Of a stretch of 10,152 nucleotides of DNA, positions 1 through 6,794 are shown in pieces; positions within the stretch are counted from its first letter, which is position 1, and every line of letters starts with the position of its first letter. Both the position numbers and the translations under genes were made by a program. The notes below the pieces were generated by a model. That model was not told the DNA's origin. It saw only the letters and a list, made by a program, of their open reading frames with translations, and searched no databases. Source of the stretch: Chloroflexota bacterium (GTDB lineage Bacteria > Chloroflexota > Limnocylindria > Limnocylindrales > CSP1-4); NCBI GenBank assembly GCA_017860675.1, contig JAGDMV010000059.1:1-10152 (forward strand). The letters are read 5' to 3'.

Positions 1-1587
<1,587 letters not shown>

Positions 1588-1631
1588 CACTCCAAGCGGC
1601 TGGACGCTCACCAATCATCGGCTGCTCTGCC

Positions 1632-1657
1632 GCCCCCGGTCGCACGTACCGGCGGGC
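1632..1657 (+). terminator. Hairpin downstream of purH (possible terminator, no U-tract)
   Basis: GCCCCCGGT at 1632-1640 pairs with ACCGGCGGGC at 1648-1657. This gives nine base pairs with one bulged C at 1653 and a 7-base loop. It lies 45 bases after the purH stop. No run of T follows, so a classical intrinsic terminator is not shown; it could be a U-less terminator or a 3'-end stabiliser. Confidence 0.35.
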
Positions 1658-1936
1658 GCGCGCCTCCAGCAAGCATGTGCAGGACGACACGAGGATGATC
1701 ACCTCCCCCAGTTGAAGAACCGAGCGGGGTCCTTCGACCACCCGTTCCCCGAGGGTGCGGTCATGCCGAGCTGCACGACTCCGATCGGTCAGACCGCCTG
1801 CTTCGAGATCCCGCTCCTGGCCCGGCCCCTGTCCATGTCGGTCCGACGGTGCCAGATATGACCCGAACGTAGGGGTGCTCGCCGCCGTCGATGCGCCCGA
1901 CACTACGCGGAAGGTCGGTGACCGCCGGCCGTGAGC

Positions 1937-1941
1937 GGAGG
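1937..1941 (+). promoter_or_regulatory. Ribosome binding site GGAGG
   Basis: GGAGG sits six bases before the ATG at 1948. It favours that start over the in-frame ATG at 1891, which has no comparable site in front of it. Confidence 0.6.
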
Positions 1942-1947
1942 CCTCCC

Positions 1948-2202
1948 ATGCCTGCCCGGACCCAGACTCCGCCCCAGGTCGACAGCCCAGTCGTCGCCGT
2001 TCCCGACGATGCCGACCGGCCAGTACCGGATCGTCAGCGGGAGCCTGGCTGGCAGGATTTCTTCTGGACTCACTGGCAGGCGGACGGCTCACGTGTTGCG
2101 CTGTGCGGCCTCAAGGCGGCGTCCTGGGTCTGGGTGCCCTGGATCCTCACCTGCCCCCGTTGCCGCAAGGTGCTCGAGATGGGCCGAGGGCTGGCGCGAT
2201 GA
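1948..2202 (+). CDS. Small putative zinc-binding protein, unknown function (84 aa)
   Basis: I do not recognise a named family. The start is chosen for the GGAGG site six bases upstream. The first ~33 residues are Pro/Asp/Gln-rich and probably disordered. The rest holds a possible single zinc site of the form His42-x10-Cys53-x15-Cys69-x2-Cys72, with ALCG and TCPRC as its two halves. The spacer between Cys53 and Cys69 is rich in Trp and Val (W60, W62, W65). Many small phage and actinobacterial hypothetical proteins share the layout H...ALCG...TCPRC, so a small zinc fold is a fair guess, but no function follows from it. The gene overlaps the next one by ATGA (2199-2202), which suggests translational coupling. 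Sampled base composition here (63% GC in 2041-2100) is lower than in the flanking housekeeping genes. Confidence 0.5.
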   Translation: MPARTQTPPQVDSPVVAVPDDADRPVPDRQREPGWQDFFWTHWQADGSRVALCGLKAASWVWVPWILTCPRCRKVLEMGRGLAR

Positions 2203-2390
2203 CCGAGGAGGACTTCCCGGTCTGGGTCGTACGAATCGTCAAGCCGATCGACGTCCTCATCGAGATCCCGCTCGGGCTCATCGGGACGGCCGTCTTCCTG
2301 GGTCGCCACCTTGTGGCGCGCCTGCGCCGGGTTCCGCCACCCGACTCCCTCCCCGTGTTCCTCGGCCTGCCTCGCCGCCGGCAACGATAG
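2199..2390 (+). CDS. Small hydrophobic/amphipathic peptide, unknown function (63 aa)
   Basis: The ATG overlaps the stop of the upstream gene (ATGA), and GAGGG at 2186-2190 lies eight bases in front as a binding site. The product begins with an acidic stretch (TEED). Residues 8-34 are mostly hydrophobic, broken by R12, K15, D18 and E22, and are followed by a basic tail (RHLVARLRR, then RRRQR at the end). This looks like a membrane-associated peptide rather than a soluble enzyme; a clean transmembrane helix is uncertain because of the charged residues. Its stop codon (2388-2390) falls at the point where the metallo-beta-lactamase fragment begins in another frame, so the true ancestral C-terminus may have been lost at that junction. 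I do not recognise a family. A chance reading frame cannot be excluded, though coupling and the binding site argue against it. Confidence 0.42.
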   Translation: MTEEDFPVWVVRIVKPIDVLIEIPLGLIGTAVFLGRHLVARLRRVPPPDSLPVFLGLPRRRQR

Positions 2391-2893
2391 AGAACGTCGT
2401 CGGCCTCGGCACGACGCTCAGGCTCGCCGTCGGCGACATCAAGGTCGAGTTCCGTCGCTACAACATCCACAGCCGCGACGGCTGGGTGATGGTGATCCCG
2501 TCCGACAAGGCCCTCTACCCGGGCGACACGCTCGAGGACACCGTCACCTTCATGGTCGACCCGGGCTGGGTCCCGACCCACGTCCGCCAGCTCGCCCGGA
2601 TGCGGACGCTCGATGTCGAGCGCATCTACCCGAACCACGGCGACCCGGCCGTGATCATGGCCGGCGGCTACACCAAGTCGTTCATCGACGCGGTCGTCGA
2701 GTACGACACGAACATGCTCCGCCACGTCCACGACGCCGACTACCTCGAGATGACGATCGAGGAGGCAATCCCGAACGCCCTGGCCAACGGCGCTGTCTCG
2801 ATCTGGGAGCCATACCGCTACGTCCACGCGGCCAACCTGGAGCTGATGCAGGGCTACTGGCAGCACCGGACCCTGCCGAAGGGCTATCGCTAG
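2390..2893 (+). pseudogene. MBL-fold metallo-hydrolase, C-terminal half only (5' truncated remnant)
   Basis: From about 2390 to the TAG stop the frame encodes 167 residues with the C-terminal half of a metallo-beta-lactamase-fold hydrolase. Visible pieces are YNIHSRDGWVMVIP, YPGDTLEDTVTFM (the GD motif whose Asp bridges the metals in this superfamily), RIYPNHGDPAVI (the last metal-ligand His) and a helical tail with ALANGAVSIWEPYRYVHAAN. The N-terminal half with the HxHxDH metal motif is absent: the same frame runs open back to 1931 but is Arg/Pro-rich and unlike the family. Typical members are about 280-320 residues. No convincing binding site lies near the junction. I call it a decayed gene whose 5' half was replaced. 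A short product from an internal GTG/ATG near 2484-2490 is possible but would lack the catalytic site. Confidence 0.7.
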
Positions 2894-2912
2894 ATCGAAT
2901 CGATCACGCGCT

Positions 2913-2978
2913 GACGCCCCGGTCGGCTCGCCCGGCCGGGGCGTCTGATCGCGGCCGGCGCCCCGCCGAGGCGCCGGC
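2913..2978 (+). terminator. Two adjacent strong hairpins after the MBL remnant
   Basis: The first hairpin has a perfect ten-base stem, GACGCCCCGG (2913-2922) with CCGGGGCGTC (2936-2945). It can be extended inward by further pairs (T-G, C-G, G-C, G-C) to a 5-base loop. The second has a perfect nine-base stem, GCCGGCGCC (2954-2962) with GGCGCCGGC (2970-2978), and a 7-base loop. Neither is followed by a T-run. Their place just after a stop codon and before a new gene suggests transcription termination or 3'-end protection. Confidence 0.5.
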
Positions 2979-3032
2979 GCCCCGGTCCGCTGGCGTCCGC
3001 CGCCACGAGCGACACGGCCGGCCGGCGCGCCG

Positions 3033-3038
3033 TACGCT
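3033..3038 (+). promoter_or_regulatory. Possible -10 box (TACGCT) for the membrane methyltransferase gene
   Basis: TACGCT fits TAnnnT and lies about 55 bases before the start at 3095. An 18-base spacer separates it from GCGACA (3009-3014), a four-of-six match to TTGACA. The match is weak in so GC-rich a background and could be chance. Confidence 0.25.
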
Positions 3039-3081
3039 GATCGCGCGCGCCGCCACGGCGCCAAGCTCGCCGAGGCGTGAC

Positions 3082-3087
3082 GGGAGG
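3082..3087 (+). promoter_or_regulatory. Ribosome binding site GGGAGG
   Basis: GGGAGG lies seven bases before the ATG at 3095. It decides that start against the in-frame GTG at 3077, which would place the binding site inside the coding region. Confidence 0.75.
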
Positions 3088-3094
3088 TACCGCG

Positions 3095-3697
3095 ATGGAC
3101 CTGCAGCTCCTGGCCCGCCTGGTCGTCGGGGCGTCGGCGGTGTCGCTGCTGATCGTCGGCCTCGGGGTCCTCGCCTGGGAGGCCAAGCGGTCCGCCGGCA
3201 CGCCCGTGCGACGCGACAGCGGTCCCCTCGCCCTGGTCAACTTCGTCGGGATCCTCGGGTTCGTCGCGGTCGGCCTGGTCTCAGCGGTCACGCTGCTCGG
3301 CGTGCTCGACCCCCTGCCCGAGCCGCTCGACGCCATCGCCCGCCTCGTCGGGATCGCAGCCGTGATGGCGGCCGGCCTGCTGGCCCTGTGGGGCCTTCGC
3401 TCGATCGGCGGCGCGATGTCGTCGCAGGCCGAGATCCGCACCGACACCCGGCTCGTCACGACGGGCGCGTTCGGTCTCGTGCGGCATCCGCTCTACCTTT
3501 CCATCATCCTGATCTGGGCCGGCGCGTCGGTCGCCCTGCTGAGCTGGTTCATGGCCGCCTGCACGATCGTCCTCGTGCCGCTGTTCGTGGCCCGTTCGCG
3601 CCTCGAGGAACGGCTCCTCGTCGACCACTTCGGCGACGAGTACCGGCGCTATGCCGAGCGTGTTCCGATGCTCGTCCCCTGGTTCCATGGTCGCTGA
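3095..3697 (+). CDS. Integral membrane methyltransferase of the ICMT/PEMT (isoprenylcysteine/phospholipid methyltransferase) superfamily
   Basis: The 200-residue product has hydrophobic helices at about 7-28, 46-71, 82-101 and 133-165, the last long enough for a helical hairpin. The C-terminal half carries the superfamily signature. LVTTGAFGLVRHPLY (120-134) has the RHP triplet that helps bind S-adenosylmethionine. It is followed by the hydrophobic hairpin and then LEERLL (170-175) and FGDEYRRYAERVPMLVP (179-195), with the Glu pair and Tyr-Arg-Tyr typical of the family. Members methylate lipids, isoprenylated cysteines or other membrane substrates; the substrate cannot be read here, and bacterial homologues are mostly uncharacterised. 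The strong GGGAGG site fixes the ATG start. The last 11 bases overlap the next small membrane protein, pointing to one transcript. NnrU-like proteins share the fold, but the RHP...EE...EYxxY pattern supports the methyltransferase call. Confidence 0.85.
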   Translation: MDLQLLARLVVGASAVSLLIVGLGVLAWEAKRSAGTPVRRDSGPLALVNFVGILGFVAVGLVSAVTLLGVLDPLPEPLDAIARLVGIAAVMAAGLLALWGLRSIGGAMSSQAEIRTDTRLVTTGAFGLVRHPLYLSIILIWAGASVALLSWFMAACTIVLVPLFVARSRLEERLLVDHFGDEYRRYAERVPMLVPWFHGR

Positions 3698-3953
3698 GGG
3701 GAGCGCCCCCCGGGCGCGACACGCGCAGGTCGGCGTGCGGGCCGGTCTGCCCGTCGGCGTGACGGCGGGCGTGATGGCGACGGCCGTCCTGCCGCTCCTC
3801 GTCATGTTCCCCTCGATGGGCTACGGCCTGTTCGGCTTCCGGTCTGGCGAGGCGGCGCGGCTCAACCGGATCATGCTCCTCGGTCACGTCGCCTTCGGCG
3901 CCGGGATCGGCTGCTGGACGAGCTACTTCGAGGGGCGCCGCTCGCCTCGCTGA
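3687..3953 (+). CDS. Small two-helix membrane protein, unknown function (up to 88 aa)
   Basis: The proposed ATG overlaps the end of the methyltransferase gene by 11 bases, so translation is probably coupled; no clear binding site precedes it. An in-frame GTG at 3735 (residue 17) is an alternative start, and the polar Arg-rich first 16 residues make it credible. Two hydrophobic segments are visible: residues 21-51 (GLPVGVTAGVMATAVLPLLV, then a Pro/Gly-rich stretch) and 62-80 (IMLLGHVAFGAGIGCWTSY). They are joined by a short charged link (RSGEAARLNR). The G-x-TAGVMATAVL start resembles small bacterial membrane families such as DUF6789, but that is only an impression. No catalytic motif is seen. 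Pairing with a membrane methyltransferase suggests an accessory role but does not prove one. Confidence 0.55.
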   Translation: MVAEGSAPRARHAQVGVRAGLPVGVTAGVMATAVLPLLVMFPSMGYGLFGFRSGEAARLNRIMLLGHVAFGAGIGCWTSYFEGRRSPR

Positions 3954-3958
3954 CCCAC

Positions 3959-4027
3959 GGCCGGTTCCGCGGGCCGGCCGACACGCGGCAGTTCGAGGGG
4001 CCGCGCCCGGCCGGTACCCGGCGCGGC
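3959..4027. terminator. Hairpins between convergent genes (possible bidirectional terminator)
   Basis: Between the plus-strand stop at 3953 and the minus-strand permease stop at 4055 lie two inverted repeats. One is GGCCGG (3959-3964) with CCGGCC (3974-3979) and a 9-base loop. The other is GCCGCGCC (4000-4007) with GGCGCGGC (4020-4027) and a 12-base loop. No T-run follows on either strand. The position between converging transcripts is the main support. Confidence 0.4.
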
Positions 4028-4054
4028 GTGCGCAGTATCAGCCCGGCGTCGCGC

Positions 4055-5200
4055 TCACACCACCTCGCGGCGGATCGTCGTGGCCGCGATCAGGGCGAAG
4101 AAGAGGGCGACCCCGGTGAGCACCAGCAGGTCGCGCTGGATGGCCCATGTGGCGAGGTCGGCGCCCGCCACCAGGACCTGGCGCAGACCGTCCACCGCGT
4201 AGGTGAGGGGCATGATCCAGACGAACGGCTGGAGGATCTCCGGCAGGCTGCTCACCGGGAAGAGGACCCCGCACAGCAGGAACTGGGGCACGATCACGAT
4301 CGGGATGAACTGGATCACCTGCAGCTCCGTCCGGGCGAAGGTCGACAGGAAGATGCCCAGGCTCACCGCGCCGAGGGCGGCCAGCACGACGACGAGGTAG
4401 GCCAGCAACGCGTTGCCGGCGATCGGGATGCCGAGCCCGACCGAGAAGGAGGGCAGGGGACCGAGCGCCGGGACCTCGACCGAGCCGAGCGACCAGAGCA
4501 GAAGCAGGCCGACCTGGATGGTGGCGAAGAAGCCGAAGCCCAGCGTGTAGCCGAGCACCACCTCGCCCCGGGTGATCGGTGTGGCCATCAACCGCTCGAG
4601 GGTGCCGCCGGTCCGCTCGCGGAGGAAGCTGATCCCGGTGAGGATGTAGACGAAGAAGTAGGCCAGGAAGGCGAGCGCGGCCGGCGCGAATGGGGCCAGC
4701 GGATCGTCGCTCGGGACGCCGTAGAGGGTGGTGTGCTCGACCGTCGGCAGGCTGATCCCGAGGGCGCCCTCGACGGCCGAGATCATCGCCCGCTGGACGG
4801 CGGCCGCCTGCGACGCCTCGGCGAAGGGGTCGAGGCCGTTGGTCAGCACGGTGACGGTCACCTGCTGCCCGGTCCCGAGTCCGGCCGGGAGGAAGATCGC
4901 GATCGTCGCGCTGCCGTCCTCGATCGCGGTCCGCGCGGCGGCCTCGTCGGCGACGATCGTGGCCGACCCGCCGCTCTCCGCCAGCTCCTGGTCCAGGGCG
5001 CCGGCGACGGCCACGCCGGGGACGCCCGCGTCGTTGACGATCAGCGCGTCGACCGCCGGGCTGTCGCCCTCGCGGACGATGAAGGCGATGAGGCCGGTCA
5101 TGACGATCGGGACGACGAGCAGCAGCGCCACCGAGCGGTGGTCGCGGCGGATCTCCTGGGTGACCCGCCGGAAGAAGGCGAGGAGCCGCCGGCCGCTCAT
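4055..5200 (-). CDS. ABC-2 type exporter permease
   Basis: The 381-residue product is a full-length ABC-2 membrane subunit of the long type. A first helix (about 23-42) follows a basic N-terminus. A large extracytoplasmic domain (about 45-170) comes next, then a bundle of helices starting near 172. FLRERTGGTLERLMATP (192-208) is the cytoplasmic coupling segment typical of the family. Later helices include a Leu-rich one near 218-236, a conserved FIPIVIVPQFLLCGVLFP stretch and a C-terminal helix ending in TTIRREVV. It should form a dimer with two copies of the partner ATPase to export a lipid, drug or polysaccharide-like substrate that cannot be inferred. The start overlaps the ATPase stop by ATGA (5197-5200), so the two are translationally coupled. 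The open frame extends far upstream to 6097, but that part is a shadow of the ATPase gene. Confidence 0.9.
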   Translation of the reverse strand: MSGRRLLAFFRRVTQEIRRDHRSVALLLVVPIVMTGLIAFIVREGDSPAVDALIVNDAGVPGVAVAGALDQELAESGGSATIVADEAAARTAIEDGSATIAIFLPAGLGTGQQVTVTVLTNGLDPFAEASQAAAVQRAMISAVEGALGISLPTVEHTTLYGVPSDDPLAPFAPAALAFLAYFFVYILTGISFLRERTGGTLERLMATPITRGEVVLGYTLGFGFFATIQVGLLLLWSLGSVEVPALGPLPSFSVGLGIPIAGNALLAYLVVVLAALGAVSLGIFLSTFARTELQVIQFIPIVIVPQFLLCGVLFPVSSLPEILQPFVWIMPLTYAVDGLRQVLVAGADLATWAIQRDLLVLTGVALFFALIAATTIRREVV

Positions 5201-5961
5201 CGGGTTGCCTCCACGTCCGCGCCAAGACGGAGGAAGGCCTCCTCGAGATTGCCGGTGCCCGCCTGCGCCCGAACCTCGGCCCCGCTGCCGCGGGCGATCA
5301 CCTTGCCGGTCCGGATGAAGAGCAGCTCGTCGCAGCGGTCGGCTTCGTCCATGACGTGGCTGGAGACGATGATCGTCGCCCCCGACCCCGCCAGGTCGCG
5401 GAAGTGCGACCAGAACTCGGCCCGCAACAGGGGGTCGATCCCGACGGTCGGCTCGTCGAGGAAGATGACCGGCGGCTGGTGGACGAGCGCACAGGCCAGT
5501 GACAGCCGCCGCAGCTGGCCGCCGGAGAGCGTCCCCGCGATCGTATCGGTGCGATCGGCGAGGTCGACGAGGCGAAGCGCGTCGTCGACGCCCTCGTTGC
5601 CCCGGACGCCGTACGCGGCGGCGAAGAAGCGGGCATTCTCGCCCACGGTCAGTGTGGGGTAGATGCCGCCGGCCTGGGTCATGTAGCCGATCCGGGCGAG
5701 CACCTCGCGCGACGGCATTCGCGTCTCGAGGACCTCCGCGTGGCCGGCGGTTGGCCGCGCCATCCCGGTCAGCAGGCGGATCAGCGTCGTCTTGCCCGAG
5801 CCGTTCGGCCCGAGCAGGCCGTAGATCCGCCCGGGCGCGAGGTCGAAGCTGACCCCGTCCACCGCCCGGATCGGACCGAACGTCTTGACCAACCCCTCGG
5901 CCCGGATCGCCGGCGCGCCCCCCGTGGCGGTGGGGTCCTCGACTGGAGCGTGGACGGTCAT
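5197..5961 (-). CDS. ABC-2 type exporter ATP-binding protein
   Basis: This 254-residue nucleotide-binding subunit powers the permease encoded just downstream. All family motifs are present: Walker A GPNGSGKT (51-58), Q-loop Gln96 in YMTQ, signature LSGGQ (145-149), Walker B VIFLDEP with catalytic Glu170, D-loop GID (174-176) and switch His202 in SSH. The signature is followed by LRRLSLACALVHQPP, as in DrrA/CcmA-like exporters of the ABC-2 class. The ATG start is supported by GAGG six bases upstream on the minus strand (5968-5971). The first ~17 residues before the domain are polar and probably disordered. A promoter lies about 70-97 bases upstream of the start. Drug-resistance export is common in this class, but substrate and physiological role are unknown. 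Confidence 0.95.
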   Translation of the reverse strand: MTVHAPVEDPTATGGAPAIRAEGLVKTFGPIRAVDGVSFDLAPGRIYGLLGPNGSGKTTLIRLLTGMARPTAGHAEVLETRMPSREVLARIGYMTQAGGIYPTLTVGENARFFAAAYGVRGNEGVDDALRLVDLADRTDTIAGTLSGGQLRRLSLACALVHQPPVIFLDEPTVGIDPLLRAEFWSHFRDLAGSGATIIVSSHVMDEADRCDELLFIRTGKVIARGSGAEVRAQAGTGNLEEAFLRLGADVEATR

Positions 5962-5967
5962 CGACCA

Positions 5968-5971
5968 CCTC
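5968..5971 (-). promoter_or_regulatory. Ribosome binding site GAGG for the ABC ATPase gene
   Basis: Reading the minus strand, GAGG is separated by six bases from the ATG at 5959-5961, which fixes the start of the ATPase. Confidence 0.6.
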
Positions 5972-6030
5972 GTGCCACATCCCGAGGGGCGATCCCAGGC
6001 CTGCCGCCGACGGAACGCCTCGACCGTTGA

Positions 6031-6058
6031 ATGCTAGGCACGTCGGACGCCACGTCAA
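6031..6058 (-). promoter_or_regulatory. Sigma70-type promoter for the ABC exporter operon
   Basis: On the minus strand, TTGACG (6053-6058) and TAGCAT (6031-6036) are separated by 16 bases. Transcription should begin near 6024, giving a leader of about 60 bases before the ATPase start. The -10 hexamer is identical to that of the chaperone promoter at the right edge of the window, which supports both. No clear operator palindrome overlaps it. Confidence 0.6.
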
Positions 6059-6106
6059 GACGCATCCGGCACGCCGTTCCCGCGGGCTGCCCGGCACCGG
6101 CCGTGC

Positions 6107-6164
6107 TCAGCCGCCCCCAGCCAGCGCGTGATCGCGTCAGCCGCCAAGCCAGCGCGTGATCGCG
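6107..6164. repeat. Imperfect tandem duplication of a ~28-base unit at a gene's 3' end
   Basis: Unit one (6107-6136, 30 bases) and unit two (6137-6164, 28 bases) both begin TCAGCCGCC and share AGCCAGCGCGTGATCGCG. They differ only where one has CCC and the other A. The 19-base core AGCCAGCGCGTGATCGCGT occurs at 6119-6137 and 6147-6165. Unit two encodes the last residues and stop of the minus-strand membrane protein gene. Unit one lies just beyond the stop, as a non-coding copy of that tail. Confidence 0.8.
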
Positions 6165-6673
6165 TTCACGACGTCGACCGTCGAGTAGGCGTCGAACACC
6201 CGCCAGGCGTGGAGCAGCAGCTCCTGGCCGAGCTTGAAGGCGGTGCAGGCAAGGAGCAGGGCGGCCACCCTGGGGCCCGTGTACGCGAACGCCGACGATC
6301 GCCAGGCAAGGAAGGCGGCGACCACGAACCAGGTCTCGAAGACGTTCGGGAACATGACCAGCACGATCCGCTCGCCGGTCAGCTCGAAGAGGAGGAAGCC
6401 CTCCAGCCGGAACAGGTAGAGCAGGACGGCGACGAGCCGGACCGGGCCTCGCCAGCGCAGCGAGACGACCAGGAACAGGGCCAGCATCACCTGGTCGAGC
6501 CACTTGTCGACCGCCTGGTAGTCGCCGAGGCCGCCGAGGTCGAGGTAGTCGCGCAGGAAGAGGTCGGAGAAGTCGACGGCAATCGCCAGCAGGGCGCCGG
6601 CGAACGGCCAGCGCAAGACCGGCAGCGAACCGGCGATCCGGACCGCGGCGACGACGAGCAGCTCGGGCGTCAC
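6137..6673 (-). CDS. Polytopic membrane protein, unknown function (178 aa)
   Basis: I do not recognise a named family. The start is GTG at 6671-6673. Hydrophobic segments lie at about 4-20, 24-40, 61-72, 78-98, 103-123 and 134-154, suggesting five or six membrane helices. Charged residues are unusually frequent and look conserved in kind: D34 and D37 in VDFSDLF, then D42/D45, then GDYQAVDKWLD (50-60), R89 and E91 in YLFRLEGF, E97 and E101 in FELTGER, E113 in PNVFETWF, and KLGQELLLH (147-155). This pattern of buried acids suggests a channel, carrier or membrane enzyme, but no metal or cofactor motif is certain. It is divergent from metG and shares its 5' intergenic region; it lies upstream of, and in the same direction as, the ABC operon, which has its own promoter. 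The tail has been duplicated. Confidence 0.75.
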   Translation of the reverse strand: MTPELLVVAAVRIAGSLPVLRWPFAGALLAIAVDFSDLFLRDYLDLGGLGDYQAVDKWLDQVMLALFLVVSLRWRGPVRLVAVLLYLFRLEGFLLFELTGERIVLVMFPNVFETWFVVAAFLAWRSSAFAYTGPRVAALLLACTAFKLGQELLLHAWRVFDAYSTVDVVNAITRWLGG

Positions 6674-6679
6674 CGGATC

Positions 6680-6685
6680 AGCCTA
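6680..6685 (-). promoter_or_regulatory. Possible -10 box (TAGGCT) giving a leaderless start
   Basis: On the minus strand TAGGCT is followed by exactly six bases (GATCCG) and the GTG start at 6673. This is the TAnnnT-N6-start spacing seen in leaderless transcripts of several high-GC bacteria. No good Shine-Dalgarno site is present in those six bases. The motif is short, so confidence is limited. Confidence 0.35.
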
Positions 6686-6779
6686 GCGCGCCGCGAGGCG
6701 CACGCGACCGGACGACGCGGCGTCGCCGCGCCGGCCCCCATCTCGGCGGCTCGCCCTCGTCGCGCCCTGCACGCCCTGC

Positions 6780-6785
6780 TACGAT
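6780..6785 (+). promoter_or_regulatory. Possible -10 box (TACGAT) for metG, near-leaderless
   Basis: TACGAT lies nine bases before the metG ATG (6795), so transcription would start only two or three bases before the codon. No Shine-Dalgarno sequence precedes metG. The matching -35 position (about 6757-6762, TCGTCG) is a poor fit. Confidence 0.35.
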
Positions 6786-6794
6786 CGCGCGGCC

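Larger units (their letters stand above)
1588..1947. other. Intergenic region purH to small-gene pair, no gene seen
   Basis: These 360 bases carry no reading frame with recognisable protein features on either strand. The frames that cross it are extensions of neighbouring sequence or low-complexity Arg/Pro-rich shadows. Apart from the hairpin at 1632-1657, the only structure I see is the short palindrome GGTC-ggt-GACC at 1913-1923, about 25 bases before the next start codon. Base composition falls here: I counted 24 A/T in 1681-1740 (60% GC), against about 75% GC in a sample line of metG (7681-7740). No tRNA arm pattern or clear promoter was found. Confidence 0.5.

Noticed and set aside
1720..1760. 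T-arm-like string near GGTCCTTCGACCACCC
   Set aside because: No acceptor stem, anticodon arm or D-arm can be paired around it, so it is not a tRNA.
1931..2893. 320-residue chimeric frame as a real MBL-fold gene
   Set aside because: Its first ~153 codons are Arg/Pro/Ser-rich, overlap the two small genes in other frames and lack HxHxDH. Only the part after about 2390 resembles the family.
2147..3064. 305-codon minus-strand frame
   Set aside because: Antisense shadow of the MBL remnant with no recognisable motif.
3077..3094. GTG at 3077 as start of the methyltransferase
   Set aside because: The GGGAGG site at 3082-3087 would lie inside the gene and serves the ATG at 3095.
4028..5662. 544-codon open frame on the plus strand across the ABC genes
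   Set aside because: It is antisense to two clear ABC genes and is a low-complexity Glu/Asp/Arg/Gln-rich shadow of high-GC codon use, with no domain.
4055..6097. Permease frame read as a 680-residue protein
   Set aside because: Residues before the MSGRRLL start at 5200 are Arg/Pro-rich and overlap the ATPase in another frame. The ATGA overlap marks the true start.
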